From: Lentisphaerales bacterium
Lineage (GTDB): Bacteria > Verrucomicrobiota > Kiritimatiellia > JAUXFM01
NCBI GenBank assembly: GCA_030622955.1
Contig: JAUXFM010000009.1
Location: 1 to 44,438, forward strand
Length of the DNA stretch: 44,438 bases
Reading direction: 5' to 3'
Shown piece after piece: positions 1 to 7,620 of the stretch (position 1 is its first letter; every line of letters begins with the position of its first letter). Made by a program: the position numbers and the translations under genes. Below the pieces are notes generated by a model. That model searched no databases. It was not told where the DNA came from and worked only from the letters and a program-made list of their open reading frames with translations.

Positions 1-196
1 TCAGCAGTTCGACAAATCGTGACATATGCGTCCCTTTGAAGCTGTGCGGTAAATCGACGTACATGTTGACAGTCGCTGTCGTGTGCTGCGATTTGTTCTG
101 CCGGTCAAGCACCACGATCGGGTACAGAAGATCCTTGATTCCGACCTTTTGGATCGGAATATTGCGGTCATCCGGGCTGTTCTGGACATCTTTCAT
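1..196 (-). CDS. folE2: GTP cyclohydrolase FolE2 (type IB), N-terminal part, cut by window edge
   Basis: Reading the minus strand from an ATG at 196 gives 65 residues before the window ends. They begin [20 protein letters not shown], followed by a YPIVVLDR stretch and [21 protein letters not shown]. This is the characteristic N-terminus of the FolE2/MptA-type GTP cyclohydrolase I (COG1469). The enzyme converts GTP to dihydroneopterin triphosphate, the first step of folate and queuosine synthesis, and unlike FolE it is not strictly zinc dependent. The catalytic C-terminal half lies outside the window. No strong ribosome-binding site precedes the ATG. The gene diverges from the sugar kinase at 353, so 197-352 should hold both promoters, but I see none that is convincing. 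Confidence 0.9.
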   Translation of the reverse strand, partial: MKDVQNSPDDRNIPIQKVGIKDLLYPIVVLDRQNKSQHTTATVNMYVDLPHSFKGTHMSRFVELL

Positions 197-352
197 GGCG
201 CGGATGGTAGCACCAGTTTCGTTGCCTGTCACGCTGGATCGACCACAGCACCGGCAGCTATGGCAGCTCAACAATAATCTGCCACCGGTCTTGATGAATG
301 GCTCCGGCTTAGGCTATCTTTGAGGGACTATCTTCACCAGAAAGGGAGGAAT

Positions 353-1432
353 ATGAGCATTCAACTTCGCAAGCATTCCAAGTATTCACTTCTCGTCCCA
401 ACCAGCATGGGGGTCAGACTTACGCCGGTCAACGGCCAGCCCTTCCATTGCAGCGAGATGCACAAGATCCAGGTTACGAGCGCCGAATCCAATGTAGCCA
501 GCGTTTCGTCATACCTGGGCCTACCGGTAAAGGTCCTGACCACGTTTGTAAAGGACAGCCCAATTGCGCGCATGATAAAAGACAATCTGTCCAGCCGCCA
601 TATGGATTTCGAAGGCAAGGATGTCGACCAGGGCAATCCCTGGGGCTATCGCCATCAGTTCAATCTGGCAGACAGTGGCTATGGCTCGCGCGGCCCGCGC
701 GTCCAGAATGACCGGGCCGGTGAAGTGGGCCGCACACTAGACCTGAAGGATTTCGACCTGGACCGCATCTTTGGCGAAGAAGGTGTGCAGGTGATTCACC
801 TGTCGGGGTTGATCGGTGCTCTCTCGCCTGAGACCGGTGAATTCTGCCTGGGTATAGCCAGGGCGGCGAAGAAACATGGCACAGCCATCTCCTTCGACCT
901 GAACCACCGTGCCTCGTTTTGGAAGAACCGTGAGAAGGAGCTGCACGAGATCTTTACCGGGATCGCGGAAGCTTCTGATATCCTCATAGGCAATGAAGAA
1001 GACTTCCAGCTCTGTCTCGGCATCAAGGGGCCAGAGGCAGGCGGCAAGGATCTTGCTGCGAAGATAGAGGGCTTCAAGGGCATGATCGACCGCGTGAAGA
1101 AACGGTTCCCGAACGCATCTGTCTTTGCCACCACGCTACGTGAAGTTGTCACTGCTAACTCTCATCGCTGGGGCGCCATAATGGCTGAAGGTCCTAACTG
1201 GCATGTAGTTGAACCGCGCGAGATCACCGTACTCGATCGAATTGGCGGCGGCGATGGTTTCGTGGGTGGCATGCTCTATGCAATCCTCAGGGGATGGGAA
1301 CCCGAGAAATGGGTCCAGTTCGGTTGGGCCAGTGGCGCATTGGTCACAACCCTGCTCACCGATTACGCCCAGCCCGCAGATGAGGAACAGATCTGGACCA
1401 TCTGGAGCGGGAACGCGCGTGTACGAAGATAA
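353..1432 (+). CDS. PfkB-family carbohydrate kinase, 2-keto-3-deoxygluconate-kinase-like
   Basis: A 359-residue PfkB/ribokinase-fold sugar kinase. The ATG at 353 is chosen because AGGGAGGA lies just upstream; an in-frame start at 320 has no such site. The C-terminal PfkB signature reads DRIGGGDGF (residues 295-303), with Asp301 as the expected catalytic base and the glycines as the anion hole. The mid-domain DLNHR (182-186) resembles the DLNxR stretch of KdgK-type enzymes, so phosphorylation of 2-keto-3-deoxygluconate or a similar keto-sugar is the best guess. The usual DTxGAGD is altered at several positions, so the exact substrate is unsure. It lies 22 bases upstream of dinB and may be co-transcribed with it. 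Confidence 0.82.
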   Translation: MSIQLRKHSKYSLLVPTSMGVRLTPVNGQPFHCSEMHKIQVTSAESNVASVSSYLGLPVKVLTTFVKDSPIARMIKDNLSSRHMDFEGKDVDQGNPWGYRHQFNLADSGYGSRGPRVQNDRAGEVGRTLDLKDFDLDRIFGEEGVQVIHLSGLIGALSPETGEFCLGIARAAKKHGTAISFDLNHRASFWKNREKELHEIFTGIAEASDILIGNEEDFQLCLGIKGPEAGGKDLAAKIEGFKGMIDRVKKRFPNASVFATTLREVVTANSHRWGAIMAEGPNWHVVEPREITVLDRIGGGDGFVGGMLYAILRGWEPEKWVQFGWASGALVTTLLTDYAQPADEEQIWTIWSGNARVRR

Positions 1433-1454
1433 CTGACAGGCACAGGACAACTAC

Positions 1455-2645
1455 ATGCATAAAGTATTTCTGCATGTGGATATGGATGCTTTCTTCGCTG
1501 CCGTTGAGCAGCGGGATCGACCGGAACTACTGGGCAAACCCGTAGTTGTTGGCGCCCCACCTGATCAACGAGGTGTGGTGTCCGCTGCCTCCTACGAGGC
1601 CCGTGAATACGGAATCCATTCCGCTATGCCATCACGCGAAGCTGGCGAGCGATGTCCACATGCTGTATTCCTGCCTGTTGACGGCAAACGCTATAAGGCG
1701 GCTTCACGTGCCATCTTCCATATATTCGAGCGCTTCACGCCCTTGATCGAGCCCCTTTCAATCGATGAAGCGTTTCTTGATGTGACAGGATCACGTGCGC
1801 TGTTTGGGAGCGGACCCGAGATTGCCGCAAAGATCAGGGCGCGCATCAAAAACGAACTGACGCTTACCGCTTCCGTTGGTGTTGCACACAATAAGTTCCT
1901 CGCAAAACTTGCGAGTGATCTTGAAAAACCTGACGGCTTGACCGTTGTCCCGTCGGATCCAGAAGAAATAAGGGCATTCCTGGCGCCACTCGGCATCAGC
2001 CGAATATGGGGCGTGGGCAAGGTCACACAGCGCAATCTTGAGGAGATAGGAATTACCACAATTGGCCAGATACAGAACGCTTCGGCCCGACAATTGAACT
2101 CCGTATTTGGCCACACTTCCGCCCACATTATCGCACTTGCCAACGGTGAGGATTCTCGCGAGATACAAACCTCTCGGCAGGAGAAGAGCATTTCCAGAGA
2201 ACATACATTCAAGCACGACTGCACTAAGATAGCTCGGCTTGAAAAAACACTCTGCGGATTGGTCGAAGATGTCGGCAGCCAACTTCGTAGTCTTGAGCGG
2301 TATGCTTCTATCGGCCAGCTCAAGCTGAGATGGCAGGGCTTCAAGACAATTACGCGCCGCACACAGATCACGCCTGCATGCTGTGATGATTTCACGTTGC
2401 GCGATATTGCCCTGGCTCTGTTTCGGAAAGAGAAAATCACCAAACCTGTCCGCCTGATCGGTTTCGCTGTTTCAGGTCTCGTCGATGAGCGGCCATCCGA
2501 ACAGCTCAATCTCTTCGCGAGCGGGCCCGAACGCGGCGATAAGCGTGAGAACGTGAGCAATGCCGTAGATCGGATACGGGACAAATTCGGCAATGACGCC
2601 ATTGGTGGTGGCCGTGGAATTATTGAGGAAGAAGACGAGAGCTGA
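1455..2645 (+). CDS. dinB: DNA polymerase IV (Y-family translesion polymerase)
   Basis: A 396-residue Y-family polymerase for error-prone bypass of DNA lesions. The catalytic carboxylates are visible in HVDMDAFF (Asp9) and SIDEAFLDV (Asp104, Glu105), followed by the helix-hairpin-helix region (GISRIWGVGKVTQRNLEEIGI) and a little-finger domain. QLNLF at 350-354 matches a beta-clamp binding motif. It is followed by a 42-residue Arg/Glu-rich tail, whereas DinB proteins usually end with the clamp motif. AGGA precedes the ATG at a good distance. It follows the sugar kinase by 22 bases. No LexA-type operator was recognised upstream. Confidence 0.96.
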   Translation: MHKVFLHVDMDAFFAAVEQRDRPELLGKPVVVGAPPDQRGVVSAASYEAREYGIHSAMPSREAGERCPHAVFLPVDGKRYKAASRAIFHIFERFTPLIEPLSIDEAFLDVTGSRALFGSGPEIAAKIRARIKNELTLTASVGVAHNKFLAKLASDLEKPDGLTVVPSDPEEIRAFLAPLGISRIWGVGKVTQRNLEEIGITTIGQIQNASARQLNSVFGHTSAHIIALANGEDSREIQTSRQEKSISREHTFKHDCTKIARLEKTLCGLVEDVGSQLRSLERYASIGQLKLRWQGFKTITRRTQITPACCDDFTLRDIALALFRKEKITKPVRLIGFAVSGLVDERPSEQLNLFASGPERGDKRENVSNAVDRIRDKFGNDAIGGGRGIIEEEDES

Positions 2646-2809
2646 CCGCTGACAAAGAAGTCCTACGCTCTTGAGGCGCATATTGAATGTTCTGCGAAAC
2701 CATAGACAAATACCACCACCTGAAGCGTTAACAGTTAAAGGCCCCATATATTTCAACTCACTGAACATTGGGCAATCATTGCATTGCCCGCAACAAAAGA
2801 GGTATGTGA

Positions 2810-3625
2810 ATGAGTGCTCACAGGAAAGAAACACTTGGCGTAGTAATCACTGTGGCCGTCGCAGCAATAGTCGTGGCTATCGTTGTGGTGTCGCGGAATT
2901 CATCTACAGTATCTACAAAAGAACTGCAAGAGAAGATACAGGTTACCGACCAGAAGATTACTTCTCTGGAAAAGGAGATCAAGGATCAATCAGAAATACT
3001 CGCAGCTATCCCCGCACAACTGGACGCATTGGCACTTGATATCCAGGCTATGAAATTGAAATCAAGGAGGCCCGCCAGCTCTGTTGCAGCTCTGGATTTA
3101 GAAGATCCCGGCGTACGTAGGCAACTGAAGACGGCAATGGATACAATTCGCAGCGAAGATGCCGAGGACCGCATGCGTGAAGTCCGGGAGTTTACCAGTC
3201 AACACATGCAACAGGCCAGCAATCGACAGCTCAATCGCTATGCAACAGAGCTTGAGTTGTCTGAGAATCAGAAGGAAGAGATGCAGCAGATACTCGAAGA
3301 GGCATCGGTATCGCGCCGCGAACTTACGTCCAACCTTTTCAGTGGCGGCCGCAACAATAGAGTGAACTTTCACGATATGAGCGAGAAGATGAAAAGCATT
3401 ACTGAGAACACTGATGCCAAGGTCCAGGAGATTCTTTCTGCCGAACAGTTGGAAACATATAGGAAGATGTCCAACCAACGCATGGGCAACGCGTCTATAA
3501 GCACTCATGTCACGGATGGCACAGGCAACACCATTGACAATGAACAGGGAACCGCGATCATAAACTTGATTGGCGGCCTCCTCACAATAGACGGCGATGG
3601 TGTACAGATGACAATCGGCGAGTAG
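2810..3625 (+). CDS. Membrane-anchored Spy/CpxP-like (LTxxQ-type) protein, function unknown
   Basis: A 271-residue protein with a single N-terminal membrane anchor (about residues 10-28, Val/Ala/Ile rich). A predicted coiled coil follows (about 38-86, repeated Glu/Lys/Leu). Residues 100-230 carry two LTxxQ-like helical signatures, ELELSENQKEEMQQIL and ILSAEQLETYRKM, as in periplasmic Spy/CpxP/ZraP-family chaperones and sensors. The C-terminus is Gly/Thr/Asn rich and looks disordered. It probably sits in the inner membrane with the helical domain in the periplasm. AAGAGGT before the ATG supports this start. The Spy/CpxP link comes from pattern only, and a role in envelope stress is inference. 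It appears to be transcribed alone. Confidence 0.7.
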   Translation: MSAHRKETLGVVITVAVAAIVVAIVVVSRNSSTVSTKELQEKIQVTDQKITSLEKEIKDQSEILAAIPAQLDALALDIQAMKLKSRRPASSVAALDLEDPGVRRQLKTAMDTIRSEDAEDRMREVREFTSQHMQQASNRQLNRYATELELSENQKEEMQQILEEASVSRRELTSNLFSGGRNNRVNFHDMSEKMKSITENTDAKVQEILSAEQLETYRKMSNQRMGNASISTHVTDGTGNTIDNEQGTAIINLIGGLLTIDGDGVQMTIGE

Positions 3626-3696
3626 TTCTGTTGTGCAGTTGGTCGGGCCACGCCCGACGAAGCCAAGAGGCATGGCACAGCCAATGCCGAGGGCGG

Positions 3697-3773
3697 TGGT
3701 CGGGGCGGTCGGATTCGAACCGACGACATCCAGCTCCCAAAGCTGGCGCGCTACCGGACTGCGCTACGCCCCG
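3697..3773 (-). tRNA. tRNA-Pro, anticodon UGG
   Basis: On the minus strand the sequence folds as a full cloverleaf. The acceptor stem is CGGGGCG/CGCCCCG, the D-arm GCGC/GCGC, the anticodon arm CCAGC-TTTGGGA-GCTGG with anticodon TGG, and the T-arm GTCGG-TTCGAAT-CCGAC. The discriminator base is A and the 3' CCA is encoded in the DNA (3697-3699 on the complement). It stands alone between the CpxP-like gene and the zf-TFIIB gene. Confidence 0.97.
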
Positions 3774-3876
3774 CCGACTGAGAAGAGGGACTATACGGGA
3801 AACTGTTCCTATATTGCAATATGATATCCTCGGGGTAAGCTCCCGGCACATGTCATGCAGCCAGGGGGATCAGCGA

Positions 3877-4275
3877 TCAATTCAGATACAGTTTCTTCCT
3901 GATCTTTCCAATGAATGCCCCGAACCCCTCGAAGGAGGCCGACTGGAGCACCTTGCCCAACTCACCCCAATCGAAGTAAATGCCCTTGCAGCCGGGACAG
4001 ATGTCCAGGGCGACACCACCGGTGATCTTCGGCGTCAGACCTGTTGCCTGACAGCGGGGGCACATGCCACGAGTAGTAACAATCCTATTCTTGTCAACAA
4101 CGGCCTCCGCCCTGGCCTCGACGCAAAGCTCCTCAATGCCTTTCCCTTCATGGTCCCGCAGCATCTCAAGTTCGCCATCATCCAGCCATATTCCCTCACA
4201 GGTAGGACAACTGTCAACAAGTACGCCATCAATCGCTTTTCTCTTCATCTGGGTATGACATTTGCAGCATTCCAT
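3877..4275 (-). CDS. Double zinc-ribbon protein of the zf-TFIIB family
   Basis: A 132-residue cytosolic protein with two copies of the TFIIB-type zinc ribbon. Each has a CxxC pair followed by a CPxCxGxxxDxGEL block: Cys3/Cys6 with Cys23/Cys26 (SCPTCEGIWLDDGEL), then Cys72/Cys75 with Cys93/Cys96 (ICPGCKGIYFDWGEL). Each ribbon therefore has four zinc ligands. The C-terminus is a short basic tail (IGKIRKKLYLN). A GAGGGAC ribosome-binding site precedes the ATG. Proteins of this family (COG3809) are widespread and poorly characterised, so no function is assigned. It diverges from the two-component operon across a 229-bp intergenic region. Confidence 0.85.
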   Translation of the reverse strand: MECCKCHTQMKRKAIDGVLVDSCPTCEGIWLDDGELEMLRDHEGKGIEELCVEARAEAVVDKNRIVTTRGMCPRCQATGLTPKITGGVALDICPGCKGIYFDWGELGKVLQSASFEGFGAFIGKIRKKLYLN

Positions 4276-4385
4276 TGGGGTCCCTCGTTTCTACCGATGT
4301 ATCAATCTCTCTTGGATTGTATGGCGCTACGCTGCTGCATTCAATGCTCTTTTCCGATACTGAAGGAACGTATAAAGTTTCACGG

Positions 4386-4414
4386 TTTACACCCCTTTTC
4401 GCACCCTCTATAAT
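4386..4414 (+). promoter_or_regulatory. Sigma-70-type promoter for the two-component operon
   Basis: TTTACA (4386-4391) and a perfect TATAAT (4409-4414) are separated by exactly 17 bases, about 90 bases before the first start codon of the receiver fragment/kinase/NtrC operon. This is the best promoter match in the window. Confidence 0.75.
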
Positions 4415-4504
4415 GTCCTCACCAAAACAGCTTTCAATGATCGTAGATAGCGTGAGCGCATAAAGCTCCTATCATCAATTAAGCGCAAATTGGGGGGCAT
4501 GCTG

Positions 4505-4903
4505 ATGCTCACAGCACTCATGGCCCTGGCCCTTACTTGTCTGGCATTCTTCATTTACGAGATCATCATCTTGAGGAAGGAAAGGCATTCGATGTCGTCT
4601 TCCCTGAGGGAATGGGCGGCAAGAAAGCATCACGCCTTAGCCCTCCAGATTGATCCCGGAGCCAAACTTATCGTCTCGAGCGCCTATTCGGACGATCCCA
4701 TAATCGCCAACTATCGGGATTACGGCCTTGTTGCGCGCATATCGAAGCCATATACAAGAAATGAGCTGAGCGCCGTCCGCCACGAGGTATTCGAAGCAAG
4801 AACAACCCGATCAAGGCCACCTGTGCCGATTTTTCTATTGCTCTTACCACGCTACCGCCCTATTATGCGCCAGATTGACACACTTGGTGGAGCGAAAACG
4901 TAA
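4505..4903 (+). CDS. Small membrane protein with a truncated response-regulator receiver segment
   Basis: From the ATG at 4505 (a GGGGGG run about 7 bases upstream; ATG 4499 and TTG 4490 are alternatives) this encodes 132 residues. Residues 1-23 form one membrane segment. Residues 49-96 closely resemble only the C-terminal half of a receiver domain of the type found in hybrid kinases: IDPGAKLIVSSAYSDDPI, then ISKPYTRNELS with the conserved Lys-Pro. The phosphoacceptor Asp and the acidic pocket are absent, so it cannot be phosphorylated like a normal receiver. The stop overlaps the kinase ATG by one base (TAATG), implying translational coupling. It is either a degenerate remnant or a small membrane partner of the kinase. 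Confidence 0.6.
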   Translation: MLTALMALALTCLAFFIYEIIILRKERHSMSSSLREWAARKHHALALQIDPGAKLIVSSAYSDDPIIANYRDYGLVARISKPYTRNELSAVRHEVFEARTTRSRPPVPIFLLLLPRYRPIMRQIDTLGGAKT

Positions 4904-6096
4904 TGAAATCAAGTTTCCTCGATAAGCTCATCGACAGGTTGGACCGCATAGATCCTCAGAGCCTGCAGACACATTTCCTTCAGCTTGCCAGGCAGAAGGG
5001 CCTTCTCGAGACCATTTTTCAATGGATCGAGGAAGGCGTCATCATGCTGGACGGCGAGGGCCAGATCACCTACGCCAACAGGGCCGCCGAGAGCATGATG
5101 GGTTTCGCCCTGGAATCCGCACGCGGGCGTTCGATCTCTCGCTACCTGCGCGAGATCGATTGGGACAGGATCCTGAATATGGAGCCCGGCGAATGGTCAC
5201 GACTCATCAGCCGTGAAATAGAGGTCACCTACCCTGAACACCGCTTTCTCAATTTCTATGTCGTCCCACTTGCCACCGATCCGGACGTCGAAAGAGGCGC
5301 TGTTATTATTCTTCGCGACGTTACCCCGGACAGGGAACACGAAGCAACGTTGCTCGAATCGGAGCGCTTGAACGCACTAAAGCTTCTTGCCGCAGGTGTT
5401 GCGCACGAGATCGGCAACCCACTCAACGCGCTCAACATCCATCTCCAGTTGCTTGACAGGGAACTACGCGAACTGCCACCCGCTAACGGAGAGGAGCTCC
5501 GGGAAATACTAGGCATTGCAAGATCCGAGGTCTCACGACTCGACCTAATCATTACCCAGTTTCTCAAGGCTATCAGGCCGAGCCTCCCCGACCTGAAACT
5601 CTCGGACATCAGCACCCTGCTCAAAGAGACTCTGGCCCTCCTGAAACAGGAGATAGGAAACCGCGATATCCATGTCGAAGCCAACATCGCCACTTCACTT
5701 CCGCGGATCCACATTGATAAGGACCAGGTGAAGCAAGCGTTCTTCAACGTCATAAAGAACGCGATCCAGGCCATGCCGGATGGCGGAACACTGACCATAT
5801 CCATCTCATCATCCGACCAGGCCGTCATCGTTGCCTTCAGAGACACCGGTGTCGGCATTGCCCAGGAAGAGCTCGGCAGGATCTTCGAGCCCTATCAAAC
5901 GACCAAGTCCGAGGGATCCGGCCTCGGCCTGATGATCGTACAACGCATTGTCCAGGAACACGGCGGCCAGATCGAAATACTCAGTGAGCCGGGTACAGGC
6001 ACAACCTTCAGCATCTCACTACCACTTGCAGAACGACAAAGACGCATGCTCAAGCCTCACCGAGGCAGCAAGGGCTCGATCACAAAGGAAGCATGA
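4903..6096 (+). CDS. PAS-domain sensor histidine kinase, NtrB/AtoS-like
   Basis: A 397-residue soluble kinase with no membrane segment. A PAS domain spans about residues 34-140 (EEGVIMLDGEGQITYANRAA). The dimerisation/phosphoacceptor helix is LNALKLLAAGVAHEIGNPLN with His168. The HATPase domain shows the N box (NVIKNAIQAM, Asn286), the G1 box DTGVGI (314-319), and the F and G2 boxes (FEPYQTTKSEGSGLGL). The HEIGNPL type is usual for kinases paired with NtrC-family regulators, and the next gene is one, overlapping by 4 bases (ATGA). The signal is unknown. The preceding membrane protein might bring the kinase to the membrane, but that is speculation. Confidence 0.92.
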   Translation: MKSSFLDKLIDRLDRIDPQSLQTHFLQLARQKGLLETIFQWIEEGVIMLDGEGQITYANRAAESMMGFALESARGRSISRYLREIDWDRILNMEPGEWSRLISREIEVTYPEHRFLNFYVVPLATDPDVERGAVIILRDVTPDREHEATLLESERLNALKLLAAGVAHEIGNPLNALNIHLQLLDRELRELPPANGEELREILGIARSEVSRLDLIITQFLKAIRPSLPDLKLSDISTLLKETLALLKQEIGNRDIHVEANIATSLPRIHIDKDQVKQAFFNVIKNAIQAMPDGGTLTISISSSDQAVIVAFRDTGVGIAQEELGRIFEPYQTTKSEGSGLGLMIVQRIVQEHGGQIEILSEPGTGTTFSISLPLAERQRRMLKPHRGSKGSITKEA

Positions 6097-7505
6097 TTAT
6101 GAAGAGTGTAAAACCTACCGTACTGATCGTTGATGATGACAAGAACACCCGCGATGGCCTGGCACGCGCACTCAAACGCCATTATGAGATACTGCTTGCG
6201 GAAAGTGGAGAACGTGCACTCGCTATTCTAAGCAACACTCCTGCCGATGTGGTAATCAGTGATGTGCGCATGCCCGGCATGGATGGCCTCACATTATTGC
6301 AGCGCGTAATGACACATACACCACAACCCATTGTCATGGTCATCACCGCCTATGGTAACGTCGAAACTGCCGTCAAGGCTATGAAACATGGCGCTTACGA
6401 CTTCCTGACTAAACCTGTAAACCTCGATCATCTTGATATCCTGATCAAGCGCGCGCTTCATTCCCAGAAAGTGGAAGGCCAGATCGAGAACCTGCATGAA
6501 CAACTTGATGCGAAATATGGGATTACCAACATAATCGGCAGTACCCCCGTCATGATCGATGTCTTCGAGACGATAAAGCAAGCTGCGCCTACACCTGCTA
6601 CTATCCTGTTGCAGGGCGAAAGCGGCACGGGCAAGGAAGTCGCTGCGCATGCTATCCACCAACTCAGCCCCAGGTCAAAAGGTCCATTCATTGCCGTTCA
6701 TTGTGCGGCCCTCTCCCCCAGCCTTCTTGAGAGCGAGCTCTTCGGTCATGAGAAAGGAGCTTTTACCGGGGCCACGTCGCGACGCATGGGGCGCTTTGAG
6801 ATGGCTGATGGCGGCACCTTCTTCCTGGACGAAATATCCGAGGTTGACCCGGCCATACAGGTCAAGCTGCTCCGGGTTCTTGAAGAGCGGACATTCGAAC
6901 GTGTTGGAGGAGATGAGCCAGTAGATGTAGATATCCGCCTGATCGTAGCCTCGAATAGGAACCTTAAGGAGTTGGTAGCAAAGGGCAAGTTCCGGAACGA
7001 CCTCTATTACCGCCTTGATGTGGTCAACATCACAATGCCGCCGTTGCGCGACAGATTGAATGACATCCCTGTTCTCTGCCAGCACTTCTTGAAAGATTTC
7101 AACCACAAGAATGATAGACAGATCGAAGGCATTGTACCCGAAGTAATGAATGTCTTCTCAGGATACGCCTGGCCCGGGAACGTACGCGAGTTGCGTAACA
7201 CTATCGAAAAAATGGTCGTCCTCGGACGAGGCAAGAAACTCACCCTGCGCGATATACCGGCAAATATCCGTGACGAAGCCAGCGATCTCGCTTCCGGCTC
7301 CTCCTGGACCGGTGGCCCAACACCTGCGTCTGGCTCCATAGAGGAAGCCGAACAGCTGATGATCCAGACCGCGCTGAAGAAGAATAACGGCAATCGCACG
7401 AAAGCTGCTCAAGAAGTAGGCATCAGCCGCCGCACCCTCCACCGTAAGCTGAAGAAATACCAGCTTGAGGACAGTGCAGAATCAGAGAATGCCGAATCTG
7501 AATAG
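6093..7505 (+). CDS. NtrC-family sigma-54-dependent response regulator
   Basis: A 470-residue activator with the standard three-domain order. The receiver has the acidic patch LIVDDDKN, phosphoacceptor Asp57 in VISDVRMPGMDG, and the conserved Lys in FLTKPV. The AAA+ sigma-54 interaction domain has Walker A GESGTGK (175-181), the GAFTGA loop (222-227) and Walker B TFFLDEI. The C-terminal Fis-type helix-turn-helix is GNRTKAAQEVGISRRTLHRK. It should hexamerise on phosphorylation by the upstream kinase and drive sigma-54 promoters; its targets are not evident here. It starts at ATG 6093 inside the kinase stop (ATG 6099 is possible). A strong hairpin terminator follows. Confidence 0.95.
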   Translation: MIMKSVKPTVLIVDDDKNTRDGLARALKRHYEILLAESGERALAILSNTPADVVISDVRMPGMDGLTLLQRVMTHTPQPIVMVITAYGNVETAVKAMKHGAYDFLTKPVNLDHLDILIKRALHSQKVEGQIENLHEQLDAKYGITNIIGSTPVMIDVFETIKQAAPTPATILLQGESGTGKEVAAHAIHQLSPRSKGPFIAVHCAALSPSLLESELFGHEKGAFTGATSRRMGRFEMADGGTFFLDEISEVDPAIQVKLLRVLEERTFERVGGDEPVDVDIRLIVASNRNLKELVAKGKFRNDLYYRLDVVNITMPPLRDRLNDIPVLCQHFLKDFNHKNDRQIEGIVPEVMNVFSGYAWPGNVRELRNTIEKMVVLGRGKKLTLRDIPANIRDEASDLASGSSWTGGPTPASGSIEEAEQLMIQTALKKNNGNRTKAAQEVGISRRTLHRKLKKYQLEDSAESENAESE

Positions 7506-7532
7506 CCACAAGCAGCTCAGAATGCACAAAAT

Positions 7533-7588
7533 GATGCGCCACAAACCTGATGGCCTCAGCCCATCAACTTCGTGGCGCATCTTCTTTT
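7533..7588. terminator. Bidirectional intrinsic terminator between the NtrC-type gene and pnp
   Basis: GATGCGCCAC (7533-7542) pairs perfectly with GTGGCGCATC (7572-7581), and an inner TGATGG/CCATCA stem sits in the loop. On the plus strand it is followed by CTTCTTTTCT and on the minus strand by ATTTTGTG. It can therefore stop both the two-component operon and the converging nusA-pnp operon. Confidence 0.8.
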
Positions 7589-7620
7589 CTGTGCCTTTTC
7601 GTGGCCATGACGGCCAAATG

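Noticed and set aside
1691-2602. 303-codon open frame on the minus strand
   Set aside because: It is the shadow of dinB, Ser/Arg rich and without motifs.
3582-3851. Open frames on both strands over the tRNA, including one with VGFEPTTSSSQSW
   Set aside because: These are the well-known spurious translations of tRNA-Pro DNA; the cloverleaf with encoded CCA explains the region.
3631-4413. 260-codon open frame on the plus strand
   Set aside because: It runs across the tRNA and antisense to the double zinc-ribbon gene, whose motifs are clear.
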